Shown: in pieces, positions 29,995 through 40,271 of the stretch | Position numbering within the stretch: position 1 is the stretch's first letter | How the letters are laid out: the number at the start of each line of letters is the position of its first letter | NCBI GenBank assembly: GCA_018401055.1 | Contig: JAGYLB010000084.1 | Coordinates: 1 to 64,000, forward strand | Length of the DNA: 64,000 bases | Direction of reading: 5' to 3' | DNA from: Roseicyclus sp. | GTDB lineage: Bacteria > Pseudomonadota > Alphaproteobacteria > Rhodobacterales > Rhodobacteraceae | The notes under the pieces: model-generated | Database searches by the model: none | Seen by the model: only the letters and a program-made list of their open reading frames with translations | What the model was told of the DNA's origin: nothing | Position numbers and translations under genes: made by a program

Positions 29995-30765
29995 ATGGTC
30001 ATGGGCGAGGCAGCCGCTCATGATGTGCCCAACACCCTTCGTCCCGAGGCCCGCACCTTGCACGACTTCCGCCTGAACGGCATTTCCCTGAGCCTGCCCG
30101 CAGGGCTCGCCACGCCCGAGATTCTGGGCAAGCTCGGCGATGGCACCTATGAGGCAGACGAGGCGCGGTCGGCCGACCGCTGCGTTCGGCCCGGCTTTCG
30201 CGTGCTCGAACTGGGGGCGGGCATCGGCTATGTCACCGCGATGTGCGCCAAGCGTGCGGGCCCGCAAAACGTGCTGTCGGTCGAGGCCAACCCCGCCCTG
30301 ATCCCCGTGATCGAGGCTAATCTGGCGCGCAACGGCCTGTCCGGCGTCACCTTGATGCACGGGGCTGCCACCGGCCATGTCGAGGAGGGTGCGACCGCCG
30401 ATTTCGCGGTGTCCGAGGGATACACCGGGTCGAGCCTTGACGGAAAGGGTCGCGCGGTGACGGTGCCGCTGATCTCGGTCCATGAGCTGATCCGGGCGCA
30501 CAAGCCCCATGTCGTGCTGATGGACGTGGAGGGGGCCGAGGCGGACATGTTCAACCGGGTCTGGAAATGCCCGCTCCGGTTTTGCGTGATGGAACTGCAC
30601 CCCAAGAAATACCACGCGCGCACGATCAAGAAGATCGTCGATCTCATGTCCGCGATGGACATGACCTATGACCCCGTGACATCGCGCGGCAAGATCCTCG
30701 GGTTCCGCAAGGTCTGGGGCGCGGGGGATGACCCCGAACCGCTGGACGATGAGGGCGAGGCTTGA
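29995..30765 (+). CDS. FkbM-family methyltransferase
   Basis: SAM-dependent methyltransferase of the FkbM group, which methylates hydroxyls of sugars, lipids or polyketides. The SAM-binding motif I is VLELGAGIGYVTAMCA (residues about 73-88), followed by the acidic motif II VLSVEANPALIPV and the family block VVLMDVEGAEADMF. The start is uncertain: in-frame ATGs occur at 29884, 29962, 29995 and 30001. I prefer 29995 because family similarity begins with the following ARTLHDFRLNG segment. It lies on the opposite strand to both neighbours and ends 60 bp from the end of rplY. Substrate unknown. Confidence 0.75.
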   Translation: MVMGEAAAHDVPNTLRPEARTLHDFRLNGISLSLPAGLATPEILGKLGDGTYEADEARSADRCVRPGFRVLELGAGIGYVTAMCAKRAGPQNVLSVEANPALIPVIEANLARNGLSGVTLMHGAATGHVEEGATADFAVSEGYTGSSLDGKGRAVTVPLISVHELIRAHKPHVVLMDVEGAEADMFNRVWKCPLRFCVMELHPKKYHARTIKKIVDLMSAMDMTYDPVTSRGKILGFRKVWGAGDDPEPLDDEGEA

Positions 30766-30772
30766 CATGAAA

Positions 30773-30797
30773 AACGCCGCCCTTGCGTGGCGGCGTT
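30773..30797 (-). terminator. Rho-independent terminator after rplY
   Basis: AACGCCGCC and GGCGGCGTT form a 9-bp perfect stem with a 7-base loop. On the minus strand it is followed by five T residues, placing it 30 bp beyond the rplY stop. It also separates the convergent FkbM gene. Confidence 0.85.
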
Positions 30798-30826
30798 CTA
30801 TCTTGTGCCGGTGGGTTGCGACGGCG

Positions 30827-31444
30827 TCAGCCCTCGGCGGCCTCGTCGGCTTCGGCATTGTCGCTGCTGACAAGGCCCGACGGTGCCGAGACGTTGGCGA
30901 TCACGAAATCGCGGTCGATGGTGGGCTTTGCGCCTTCGGGCAGGACCACGTCCGAGATGTGGATGACATCGCCGATGGCGCGGCCGTCCAGATCGACGGT
31001 GATGTGATCGGGGATGTCACCGGCCGTCACGACCAGTTCCACCTCAGGGCGGACCACGGTCAGCACGCCGCCACGCTTGAGACCCGGCGATTTCTCGTGG
31101 TTGATGAATTCCACGGGAATGAACAGGGCCACGCGCGAGGTGCGGCGCAGGCGCATCAGGTCGACATGGGTCGGAAGATCCTTGACCACATTGCGCTGCA
31201 CGCCGCGGCAGATCACGCGCACGTCGTCCTGGCCTTCGACCTTGAGGTTGAAGAGGGTCGACAGAAACCGCCCCTGCTTGAGCCGCTTGAGCAGCACGTT
31301 GTAGGGGATCTGGATCGCCAAAGGATCCACGCCGCCACCATAGACGACCCCGGGCACCTTGCCATCACGGCGAGCTTGACGGGCGGCCCCCTTGCCTGTC
31401 CCCGTCCGTGCCTCGGCGATAAGATCTGGAATCTCACCAGCCAT
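30827..31444 (-). CDS. rplY: 50S ribosomal protein L25/general stress protein Ctc
   Basis: Binds 5S rRNA. The N-terminal L25 domain has [20 protein letters not shown] and [19 protein letters not shown]; the C-terminal CTC (TL5) domain has [13 protein letters not shown] and the [10 protein letters not shown] block. Length 205 aa is the long, two-domain form usual in alphaproteobacteria. A C-terminal acidic tail ([11 protein letters not shown]) is typical. A strong terminator follows. Confidence 0.95.
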   Translation of the reverse strand: MAGEIPDLIAEARTGTGKGAARQARRDGKVPGVVYGGGVDPLAIQIPYNVLLKRLKQGRFLSTLFNLKVEGQDDVRVICRGVQRNVVKDLPTHVDLMRLRRTSRVALFIPVEFINHEKSPGLKRGGVLTVVRPEVELVVTAGDIPDHITVDLDGRAIGDVIHISDVVLPEGAKPTIDRDFVIANVSAPSGLVSSDNAEADEAAEG

Positions 31445-31542
31445 TGCTATTCTCCATTATCCGAAAGGGCTGCCTCCGAGGGTGTCGGGCCCCGGTTGAA
31501 GCGCGCCGGATAGGGCGGAATCGCCCGATTGTAGAGGTGCAA

Positions 31543-32442
31543 TCAGGCCGCGCGGCCGATGCCCAGCCGCGCCCGCAAGGCCGCAGGCAGGTGGCGGGCG
31601 GCGGTGACGCGGGGCAGCGCCATCTCGGCAATCGGCCGGTCGCCGCCGTAGCGCGCCAGATACGCGGCGTGATCTGCAAACCCTGCGCGGTCTGCGTAAG
31701 GCACAAAGCTTTCGGCCGGGCAGCCTTCGGCCAGCAAAAGACAGTGCGCCTCGGTCTCGACATGCCAGTAGCAAAAGCGCGTAGGCAAAAGGTGCAGGGG
31801 CAGCGCGCGGATCGTGGTGCTGTTGGGCAAAGCGCCGGCATTGACCAGCAGTCCGTCGATGTAGAGCGCATGATCGGCGGTCACGGTCAGGTCGCGGCTG
31901 GGGCAGCCCGGGCCAAGACAGCCTGCGGACAGTCGGATCGGCGCCAGCCTATCGCTCATGCCGAAGATGTTGACGATATCTTGCCGCCAGACCCAGATCA
32001 CGGGCGTGCTGCTACCATCGGCGGTTGTGACCAGATCGCCGGGTTGCAGCCTGTTTATGTCGCAAAACCCATCGGGCGTGGCGATGCGGGTTCCATCCAG
32101 AAAGCAATTGGCAGCCGTGGCAAGCGTAGGGGAATGGAGGGTCGTCACCCCCGCTGACAGTGCGGCACTGCCGGAAATGTCATGGTCGGCCTTGATGTAA
32201 GGCACGGCATAGATACTGTGGACGAGGAACACCCCGTAGAACTTTCCGTCGACATCTAGGTAGAAGCCGGTGAATTTTCCGCCGACGAAGGTGTCGGTCT
32301 GGTCAAGCGCGCCGCTTGGCGCGGTGTCGATCACATCATGCCGGTCTGCCTGATCATGGGTACCCGTCCATGCAAGGCTGCTGTCGCCCGTGCGGCTGGG
32401 ACCCATCAGCATGACCCAATGCGTCGCGGGAAAATTGGCCAA
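31543..32442 (-). CDS. Hint-domain protein, 299 aa
   Basis: The N-terminal 110 residues are a beta-rich region without a signal peptide (VGGKFTGFYLDVDGKFYGVF). The Hint_2 domain begins at about residue 112: CFLDGTRIATPDGFCDIN, then LQPGDLVTTADG, VIWVWRQD, and LTVTADHALYIDGLLV, with ADHALY in place of the more usual SPQHRVL. The initial Cys of the hedgehog/intein fold is kept. Proteins like this are abundant in Rhodobacteraceae and thought to be exported by type I systems; their processing has rarely been tested. It lies upstream of rplY with a gap of about 100 bp. Confidence 0.8.
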   Translation of the reverse strand: MANFPATHWVMLMGPSRTGDSSLAWTGTHDQADRHDVIDTAPSGALDQTDTFVGGKFTGFYLDVDGKFYGVFLVHSIYAVPYIKADHDISGSAALSAGVTTLHSPTLATAANCFLDGTRIATPDGFCDINRLQPGDLVTTADGSSTPVIWVWRQDIVNIFGMSDRLAPIRLSAGCLGPGCPSRDLTVTADHALYIDGLLVNAGALPNSTTIRALPLHLLPTRFCYWHVETEAHCLLLAEGCPAESFVPYADRAGFADHAAYLARYGGDRPIAEMALPRVTAARHLPAALRARLGIGRAA

Positions 32443-32741
32443 ACCGATATCCGGGTTACGCTGCGTGTGACGCGATCCAAATGACCGTCCGGTCCGGAAA
32501 TTAATTTTTCGTTAACGCGCCTTGAGGCTGGAAAGGTTTGCTTAACCTTGTGACAAAAGGGGCACGGCCGGGTCTCGTGCGTTGTCCGTTTCCGCCGCGT
32601 GTCCGAGGTGTTCATCCTGCCTCATGATGGGCACCGCCGCACCGATGCGCCGCAACGCCGTGCTCTCGCCCATAGGGGGAGTTTACGCCTCCTCCGCGCA
32701 GGGCTATCAGGCGCAGGCACGCCAGCGAGGAGAGACGCGCG
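32443..32741. promoter_or_regulatory. Divergent region upstream of the Hint gene and aroA
   Basis: About 300 bp with an AT-rich core (32498-32560: TTAATTTTTCGTTAACG and a repeat-like TTGCTTAACCTTGTGAC) that probably carries promoters for both directions. No gene is supported here. Confidence 0.4.
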
Positions 32742-34226
<1,485 letters not shown>

Positions 34227-34239
34227 GCCCGGCGCGTGG

Positions 34240-34686
34240 TCAGCCCGGTTGCGCCGGTGTGGGCTTCGATCCATGCCAGAACCCCAGGCCGACAGGCAGA
34301 CCGAAGACCAGCGTAGCGAGGGCAGCGATGATCATGGCGTTTTCGTCTCCGTGGAGGAGGCGGACGAACGTCACTGCGGTTATCCCCGACACGATGCCTA
34401 CGGGAAGCCAGATTGGACAATGTGTCCGCCGATTGCGCGTGGCGCACCAGATGAGGAAGGCGATGGTCACCATGGGCACTGAAAGGACGAGCCCTGCCAG
34501 CGCGACGAAGACCGTGAGGAAGGCAAGCGCGGAGATCGTTTGCGCGATCTCGGTCATCGTGGTGGGTAACGTGACGGGGTCGGTCAAGAAATCGGTCAGG
34601 AAAAGTCCGATCAACCCCGTCATGACGATGGCCAGCCCGATCAGGTAGGACCAAAGGCATCCCCGCCAGATGTGATCAGCCGACAT
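34240..34686 (-). CDS. Hypothetical four-helix membrane protein, 148 aa
   Basis: Four hydrophobic segments: LIGLAIVMTGLIGLFLTDFL, ISALAFLTVFVALAGLV with VPMVTIAFLIW, WLPVGIVSGITAVTFVRLL, and IIAALATLVFGLPVGLGFW. No family recognised. The start overlaps the last 11 bases of the desaturase gene upstream, so it is probably co-transcribed and translationally coupled with it. That hints at a membrane-lipid-related role, but nothing in the sequence proves this. It ends 14 bp from the convergent end of aroA. Confidence 0.6.
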   Translation of the reverse strand: MSADHIWRGCLWSYLIGLAIVMTGLIGLFLTDFLTDPVTLPTTMTEIAQTISALAFLTVFVALAGLVLSVPMVTIAFLIWCATRNRRTHCPIWLPVGIVSGITAVTFVRLLHGDENAMIIAALATLVFGLPVGLGFWHGSKPTPAQPG

Positions 34687-35628
34687 GGGCGAACCCCGTC
34701 CCTTCGAGCGGATCGGGGGCGTCAGGGGTTCCCAAACGGGTCAGACCTTGACGCGCGGGCTCGGAATTCGGTCCCTTCACATCCCGGGCAAGCCCCAGCG
34801 CCTTCAGCCCCCGGATCAGCCAGAAGCCCGGGTCAAGCTGGCCGTGTTCGACGCCCAGTTGCGCGGAATGGGGGAAGGCATGGTGGTTGCCGTGGAAGCT
34901 TTCGCCGAACGTGACGAGGCCCAACCCCCGCAGGTTGTAGCCCTGCACCGGCAGCCCCTCGACCGACCAGCCCTGATGTCCGCCCTTGTGTGCCGCATGC
35001 CCCACGGCCCAGTGTCCGATGAGCGAAACCGCGATGCGCAGGCTGACACCCCAGAAAACCCAGCCCACACCGCCAAGTGCAAACAGCACCGCCGCCGGGA
35101 TCAGCTGCTGCGCCATCCATGTGCGCTCCATCCAGCGATACCAGGGGTCATCCGCGATCTCGGCTTCGATCTCGAACCGGGGCGGGTGGGTCAGGCGAAA
35201 TTCGCAATGCAGCTGCCACCACGCGTCTCGCAGCCAGCCCGCCCCGTGCGAGGGATGCGGCGGACAAACCGCCTGCCGCTGGTGCCAGTCGCGCATGTCA
35301 TGGGCGCGGATCATGCCAAACGGCCCGGCCATGCCCACCAGCGTGCCGAGCCAGACCAGCAGCGCGCCAGCCATTTCGGCGCGGTGAAGCTGCGGTGGAT
35401 CAGCAGGCGATGCATGCCGACCGAATGACCCGCCATCAGGGTTGCGGCCGACAAGAGTACGAAGGCCGCAAGTCCGCCGAGGCTGGGAAACCAGATCAGC
35501 GCCGCCAGCCCGCCCGCTACATGGCCAGCCAGCCACAGCGACTTGGCCGGGGCCCAGACGATGCGCCCATCGGTGGCGGAGGTTTCAGCCCTTGTAGTCA
35601 CGCGGTCGGTCTCGATCAGGGGGGTCAT
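34676..35628 (-). pseudogene. Membrane fatty-acid desaturase (one frameshift)
   Basis: Di-iron acyl-lipid or acyl-CoA desaturase, delta-9 type. Histidine box 1 is GHSVGMHRLLIHRSF; a later box is FHGNHHAFPHSAQLG, and a third region is WAVGHAAHKGGHQGW. Hydrophobic helices flank them (SLWLAGHVAGGLAALIWF; MAQQLIPAAVLFALGGVGWVF). The frame is lost near 35385, between FTAPKWLARCW and AEMAGALLVWLGTLVGMAG; the repaired protein is about 317 aa. Start MTPLIETDRVTT at 35628. It is divergent from an ArsR-type regulator that starts 73 bp away, and a palindrome-rich AT segment lies between. Confidence 0.8.
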
Positions 35629-35651
35629 CTTGCATCTCCCGGTACAATGAA

Positions 35652-35692
35652 TTAACTCATTAGTGAAATCATAAATTAACCGTTTAGCTAAA
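35652..35692. promoter_or_regulatory. Probable operator/promoter between desaturase and ArsR regulator
   Basis: An AT-rich segment with two palindromes: TTAACTCATTAGTGAA (35652-35667, ACT..AGT arms) and TTTAGCTAAA (35683-35692, perfect). They are parts of two related direct repeats beginning AATTAAC. The spacing of about 30 bp and position between divergent starts fit binding of the adjacent ArsR-type dimer to control both genes. Confidence 0.55.
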
Positions 35693-35701
35693 AGGTGATT
35701 C

Positions 35702-36103
35702 ATGTCAAGCCCGGACAAGGTCTTCGATGCGCTCTCTTCGAGCACGCGGCGAAAGATCCTCGCCTATCTGCGCGAGCGGCCGCTCCACGCAGGCGCCATT
35801 GCCGCGCGGTTCGACATGTCGGCCCCTGCAGTGAGCAAGCATCTGTCGATCCTCGAAGGGGCGGGCCTGATCTGGAAACGGCGCGAGGGGCAGTTCGTGC
35901 TTTACGGCATGGATCAAGACAACCTCGCCGGGCATCTATGGGCCTTCATGCAGGAGGTATGCCCGCCCTCGCGCGCGCTGCGTCGTGAGGTTCGCGCGGA
36001 ACAGGAGGGGGCGAGGGGCAACCCCCCGCCGCACGTCCCGTCGACTGAGCGCGCATTCGCCCTTGTCGCGGGCGCGGCGGTCTGTTTCAACGCCAATCCA
36101 TGA
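35702..36103 (+). CDS. ArsR-family winged-helix regulator
   Basis: Compact winged helix: [19 protein letters not shown], the recognition helix region [19 protein letters not shown], and the wing [13 protein letters not shown]. No metal-binding CxC motif in the recognition helix, so it is of the non-metal (lipid- or redox-sensing) kind. The region after [14 protein letters not shown] is not family-like; the protein may really end near residue 103 with the last 30 residues due to an indel. As written it overlaps cmk by 4 bp. Divergent from the desaturase, its likely target. Confidence 0.75.
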   Translation: MSSPDKVFDALSSSTRRKILAYLRERPLHAGAIAARFDMSAPAVSKHLSILEGAGLIWKRREGQFVLYGMDQDNLAGHLWAFMQEVCPPSRALRREVRAEQEGARGNPPPHVPSTERAFALVAGAAVCFNANP

Positions 36104-36714
36104 GCTTCACGGTCGCCATCGACGGGCCCGCAGCAGCGGGCAAGGGCACGATCTCGCGTGCGGTAGCGGCGCATTTCGGCTTTGCCCATCTCGACACCGG
36201 GTTGCTTTATCGCGCCGTCGGGCGGCGGGTGCTTGCGGGCGAACCACCGGTCGACGCGGCGCAGGGACTGACGCCTGAGGACCTGGCCGAGCCTGACGGG
36301 CTCCGCACCGCCGACATCGCCGAGGCCGCCAGCCGTGTCGCCGTCCTCCCCGAGGTGCGCGCGGCGCTGATCGATTTCCAGCGTGTCTTTGCCGCCCGCG
36401 CAGGCGGAGCGGTGCTGGACGGGCGGGACATAGGCACGGTGATCTGTCCGACTGCCGCGGTAAAGCTGTTTGTCACCGCCAGCGCGGAGGTGCGCGCGCT
36501 GCGCCGCATGAAAGAATTGCGTGCGGCGGGCCATGACACGGAATACGACACCGTGCTGGCGGATGTCCGCACCCGCGACGCGCGTGATGCCGATCGCGCA
36601 ACCGCACCCATGATCGCAGCCCCCGATGCGCTGACGCTCGACACCAGCGAGATGAGCGTGGAGCAGGCCGTGGCCGCCGCCATCGCTGCTGTTGAGGCCG
36701 CGCGCGAGGGCTAG
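36100..36714 (+). CDS. cmk: Cytidylate kinase
   Basis: Phosphorylates CMP/dCMP. The P-loop is [18 protein letters not shown] (residues 6-23), followed by [12 protein letters not shown], the CMP-binding segment [13 protein letters not shown] and the lid region [31 protein letters not shown], split here by position (residues about 140-168). Length 204 aa is normal for alphaproteobacteria. In related genomes cmk sits directly between aroA and rpsA. Here it is still downstream of aroA and upstream of rpsA but separated from each by several genes. Confidence 0.95.
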   Translation: MSFTVAIDGPAAAGKGTISRAVAAHFGFAHLDTGLLYRAVGRRVLAGEPPVDAAQGLTPEDLAEPDGLRTADIAEAASRVAVLPEVRAALIDFQRVFAARAGGAVLDGRDIGTVICPTAAVKLFVTASAEVRALRRMKELRAAGHDTEYDTVLADVRTRDARDADRATAPMIAAPDALTLDTSEMSVEQAVAAAIAAVEAAREG

Positions 36715-36731
36715 CTACCGCGCCGATGCTC

Positions 36732-37382
36732 TCAGCGCAGGCTCAAAACGGTCTCGCGGATCCGGAAAGCGACAGCGAGGGCGACGAGGCAGGTGAACAT
36801 TCCCACAATGCTGCCCGCCACGTACTGCACGATGCCGGCAAGGCCGTTGCTGTCGGGAATGACGCTGTTGCGCACAAGGTGCAGCCCGATCGCGTTGACA
36901 AGGGCCGTGAAGAAGCCTGCGGTTACGATGAGGCGCCAGGCAAACGGTTCGCTTATGGGTTGGTTCGCCCGGCCGGACGCCCATGCCAGAAGTGCGAAGA
37001 CCGCCGGTGCCGACGTCGCAAGAACTGCCACCGTCAGCAGATGGCTGATCACGGGCACACCGGGCGTGCCGTAGAGCAGCAACCCGACAGCGAAACCGGG
37101 CGCAAGATAGAGCGCGGCGTGCCAGCGCTCGAAATAGGTGACAATCACCCAGAACCCGAGGGGCACGTAGAACAGAACCCCCTGATCGAACGGATCACCC
37201 AGCACCATTCTTTCGAAAGGTATGATGACGCTGTGGGTGAGCACCAAAAGTGCAACAAGAAGGCCGCTCAAGATGAGCATCTTCACGGGTGGAATATCCA
37301 GCACGCGGGGTATCTCCGGCTTGCTCAAGGCTGCGTAATGCGCAGGGCGGACTGGTACGCTGGCGGTCAGACGCTGAGGCAT
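36732..37382 (-). CDS. Polytopic membrane protein of unknown function, 216 aa
   Basis: Five to six hydrophobic helices, starting after a 30-residue polar N-terminus: MLILSGLLVALLVLTHSVII, VLFYVPLGFWVIVTYF, AALYLAPGFAVGLLLYG, LLTVAVLATSAPAVFALLAW, AWRLIVTAGFFTALVNAIG and the last, SIVGMFTCLVALAVAF. I do not recognise the family. No frameshift is evident. It is convergent with cmk, the two stops lying 17 bp apart. A role in signalling or transport cannot be inferred. Confidence 0.6.
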   Translation of the reverse strand: MPQRLTASVPVRPAHYAALSKPEIPRVLDIPPVKMLILSGLLVALLVLTHSVIIPFERMVLGDPFDQGVLFYVPLGFWVIVTYFERWHAALYLAPGFAVGLLLYGTPGVPVISHLLTVAVLATSAPAVFALLAWASGRANQPISEPFAWRLIVTAGFFTALVNAIGLHLVRNSVIPDSNGLAGIVQYVAGSIVGMFTCLVALAVAFRIRETVLSLR

Positions 37383-37480
37383 GGCACGCCTTTTTGCGCC
37401 ACGACCACGCCGTGATACGGTCCGTCAATCGGATTTGTCCACACCCTGCAATGCCGCAGTGACCAATCGGCGGAAAACCG

Positions 37481-37789
37481 TCAGTCGAGGTTCAGGTGGT
37501 AGGTTCCCGCCGGAAGATGGGGCAACCGCCGGATCATCCCGCGTTCGATCAACCGGCGCAGGGCGCGGTGAAAGGTCGGCTGCGAAATATCGCGAACGGT
37601 GGGGTGCTGGCGAACGGAATCGGTCCGGGCGATGATTCCGTGATCGGGGTCTTTCGTACCTGCGGCGAAGAAGGCCAGCAAGATGTCGCGCTCCTTGCGT
37701 TCGAGCGCGGCAAGCCCAAGGTCCACCTCCATATCGTGGACAACTTTTCTCAAATTCGACAGTTGAGAAATCAGAGAGAGCTTTTCCAT
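37481..37789 (-). CDS. Winged-helix DNA-binding protein, about 102 aa
   Basis: N-terminal helix ISQLSNLRKVVHDMEVDLGLAAL, then ERKERDILLAFFAAGTKD and a winged-helix core DISQPTFHRALRRLIERGMIRRL with the wing HLPAGTYHLNLD. This is the layout of small MarR-like regulators. The start is uncertain (ATG at 37789 or GTG at 37804). It is encoded upstream of, and in the same direction as, the unknown membrane protein at 36732 and could regulate it. Targets unknown. Confidence 0.6.
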   Translation of the reverse strand: MEKLSLISQLSNLRKVVHDMEVDLGLAALERKERDILLAFFAAGTKDPDHGIIARTDSVRQHPTVRDISQPTFHRALRRLIERGMIRRLPHLPAGTYHLNLD

Positions 37790-38108
37790 CGTACTGATGA
37801 CCACCTACACGACTTGTCAGTTTGATTAGCTCCTGTTCTAGTTGCTGTGATGTCTTTTTCCAACCTGTCCAAAAGGACATGTTTGTGCGCGGACTCGGCG
37901 GCCCGACAGGACCACTCCGAGGAGGCCGGGGTCGGCCGAAGGCGGTGCACTGCGCGAACTGCCGCCAAAGCACCGTGCCATGTTCGGCAAGATCGCGCCG
38001 CCCGTTTTGTGTCGTGGCGCTGCTATCCCTATGCTCTGTTCCGGTCGGCGCCTTGTCGGGCACCGGCGTGACCGAACCTAGCAAAGGGCTATGCCCGAAG
38101 GAGAGATC
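37790..38108. other. Divergent intergenic region without a supported gene
   Basis: About 320 bp between the winged-helix gene and the DUF4168 gene. Frames on both strands look like non-coding translation. It carries the DUF4168 ribosome-binding site AAGGAGAGATC immediately before 38109. The stretch 37805-37870 is AT-richer and may hold the winged-helix promoter. Confidence 0.35.
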
Positions 38109-38495
38109 ATGACCCTCAAGACCACGCTCATGGCGGCCACATCCGCGGTTGCGCTTGGCGTCGCAGCGCTGCCGGTGCTGATGGTGGGTGCGCAAACCGC
38201 GACGGCACAAACCGCTGCGGACGCCTATTCCGCCACCCAGCTCGATGCCTTCGTTGCGGCCTTCCTGGAGGTCAGCGAGTTGCGGTCCGCCTACACCGAG
38301 CGCTTGCAGCAGTCGACTGAGGAAGCAGAGCAGCAGGAGATCGTCGAGGAAGGCAACGCTGCCATCGTGGCCGCCATCGGTGCGGTCGACGGCATGGATG
38401 TGGAACTCTATTCCGCGATCCTCGAACAGGCGGCGGCCGATCCTTCGTTGAACGAGCGCCTGACCCGGCGGTTGCAAGACGCCGCCGAAGGCTGA
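38109..38495 (+). CDS. DUF4168 exported helical protein, 128 aa
   Basis: A signal peptide (LKTTLMAATSAVALGVAALP, cleavage near ATAQ) is followed by an all-helical DUF4168 domain: YSATQLDAFVAAFLEVSELR, then YTERLQQSTEEAEQQEIVEE and DPSLNERLTRRLQDAAEG. The acidic and glutamine-rich helices suggest a small periplasmic helical bundle; the function of the family is unknown. The start at 38109 is supported by AAGGAGAGATC just upstream; an ATG at 38091 lacks such a site. Confidence 0.75.
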   Translation: MTLKTTLMAATSAVALGVAALPVLMVGAQTATAQTAADAYSATQLDAFVAAFLEVSELRSAYTERLQQSTEEAEQQEIVEEGNAAIVAAIGAVDGMDVELYSAILEQAAADPSLNERLTRRLQDAAEG

Positions 38496-38653
38496 GCCGA
38501 AAGAGGGGGTGAGGGCCGGGCTTGCCGTCCGAGGCTCTCGGGCGGCGTCGCAGGTCCGACGCGACGCCGCGCAACCTTGGCCGCAACACTGGGGGCAGGC
38601 AGCGCGGTCGTCACCTGCGGCAAGAGCAGTTCGGGAATGATGTGCCACCGGCC

Positions 38654-39293
38654 TTAGAGCGCCTGATAGTCAGCGTGATATTCAAAGCGCTCCTGCCCGG
38701 TGTAGTCGATGAAGCTCTCGCCATGCGTGCTCTCGGCCAACCAGACCATGGCCACCGCGCGGCCCCCGGCGGTCAGGACCAGGTCGCCGGGGGCCGGCCT
38801 CTCGATCAGCCGGGTGCCCTCAGGCGTGGCGATCTGGGTGCCGACCATAAAGCAGGCAATAGTTGGCGTGCCCAGCGTGTTGGTGGAATAGGGCGCGGAC
38901 TGGTTGAAATCGGCGAGGTTGCTTGTGCCTGATCCCCTGTCGGTCGCACCGGCCGTTGTCGCGTGTCCGGACGATGTCAAGGGACAACGTCGGCCCCGCC
39001 GACACACCGATTGACTCCAGAATGGTGAAGAACGGCGTAGATCTTGCGATGGCGTAAACGTTATGCGCCCATCCCGTGAAAAGGTTTGTGGTCTAGTCCA
39101 TGCCGGGGATGGCGCTGTGCCCGATGGTGATCGTTTCGCCAGCAGCGATCATCGCGCCGCTCGCGAAGAAGACATTGCCACCTGTTGCTGGCAACAAGAT
39201 GCCGGATACGTCGGCATCCGCCCCGGTGTTGATGATCGCGACGGCCCATAGGCCATCCGTGTCGATGCAAAGCTCGGTGATCAACAATGACAT
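38654..39293 (-). pseudogene. Hint-domain protein, frameshifted and truncated
   Basis: The start MSLLITELCIDTDGLWAVAI at 39293 opens a small beta domain resembling a lamin-tail-like module (VSGILLPATGGNVFF, AAGETITIG). It breaks off at 39093 (GMD). After a degenerate stretch, a Hint_2 N-terminal half is readable from about 38870: CFMVGTQIATPEGTRLIE, APGDLVLTAGGRAVAMVW, ending RFEYHADYQAL at 38654. The second half of the Hint fold (SPQHRVL-type region) is absent, so the gene looks truly truncated as well as frameshifted. It is the third Hint protein in the window. Confidence 0.65.
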
Positions 39294-39484
39294 GGGCTGC
39301 CCTTTCACACCTGCCGGGCTTGCCCCGAGCATAGCCTTGCGATGCTCGGGGTATTGTCCGCAGCGGTCAAACGATACCGGCCATATCCGGGCCGACGCGG
39401 CGCGGGTCGTCACGCAACCGTGCATCCGCGCTTCACGCGATCTGTGCCATGCTTGATCAGGCCGCTATGCAAGGACGCTCCGCC

Positions 39485-40033
39485 ATGTTCCGATACGCTC
39501 TTCCGATCGCCCTCTGCCTTCTGGCCGGACCCGCTCTTGCCCAGACGGAACTGTCGCCACCTGCCCGGCCAGAGATTGCGCAACCGATGTCGCCCGATCG
39601 GCTGGTGACGATATTGCGTGCGCTTGACCCGGAGGCACGACCGCATGCCGGCGGCATCGAGTTGACCCTCTCGGATGTTCCTGTGCAGGTCTTTCTCGAT
39701 CCGGCCGCCAACCGGATGCGGGCCGTTGTTCCCGTCGCCTCGGCCGACGGACTGACCGAAAGCGACCTGCTCCGGCTGATGCAGGCGAATTTCGACACCG
39801 CGCTGGATGCCCGCTATGCCATCGCGCAGGGCCGTCTGTGGTCGGTGTTCATCCATCCGCTGGCGGAACTGCAGCGTCCGCAACTCGTCTCCGGTCTCGC
39901 GCAGACGGTCATACTGGCGCAGACCTACGGGACGGCCTATGCCTCGGGCTCCGTTTCCTTCGGAGGCGGCGACAGCGTCGAGCTGTTCCGGGAGTTGCTG
40001 GAAGAGCTGCTGGACCGGGGGCAGGAACTGTAG
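39485..40033 (+). CDS. Secreted hypothetical protein, about 182 aa
   Basis: Signal peptide MFRYALPIALCLLAGPALAQ, then an alpha/beta domain: DRLVTILRALDPEARP, LTLSDVPVQVFLDP and LTESDLLRLMQANFD. The order of a helix, a curved sheet and a DLLRLM-N helix recalls the chaperone-like fold of YbjN/type III secretion chaperones, but this is only a resemblance. It contains a run SGSVSFGGGDSVELFRELLEEL at the end (two adjacent helical parts). In-frame ATGs at 39449 and 39467 would lengthen the signal region. Intact; about 240 bp upstream of rpsA. Confidence 0.55.
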   Translation: MFRYALPIALCLLAGPALAQTELSPPARPEIAQPMSPDRLVTILRALDPEARPHAGGIELTLSDVPVQVFLDPAANRMRAVVPVASADGLTESDLLRLMQANFDTALDARYAIAQGRLWSVFIHPLAELQRPQLVSGLAQTVILAQTYGTAYASGSVSFGGGDSVELFRELLEELLDRGQEL

Positions 40034-40271
40034 GGCAGGGGGGACGAGGGCCGCGTTGGGCGAGTGTTGCCCGCAGGACTTGTCATTCCGGGCGATGGGC
40101 GGTATACGCGCGGCCGTCACCATGGCGAACAACAGCCGGGACCAAAGAGAGCGAGCAGGGTCGGGTTCACCGGCCCTCTTTGTTTTCCGGACCGCCAGAC
40201 CAACGATCACCCCAAGACCGGCGGAGACAACCGCGCGGCCAGCAAAGCACCGCAAAGGAAAACTGAACCGC
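40034..40271 (+). promoter_or_regulatory. Leader region of rpsA
   Basis: About 240 bp upstream of ribosomal protein S1, probably with its promoter and a structured leader. A GAGAG-CCGGCCCTC-type inverted pairing near 40148-40178 is the only visible fold. No gene is supported here; the open frame that runs into rpsA is a shadow. Confidence 0.35.
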
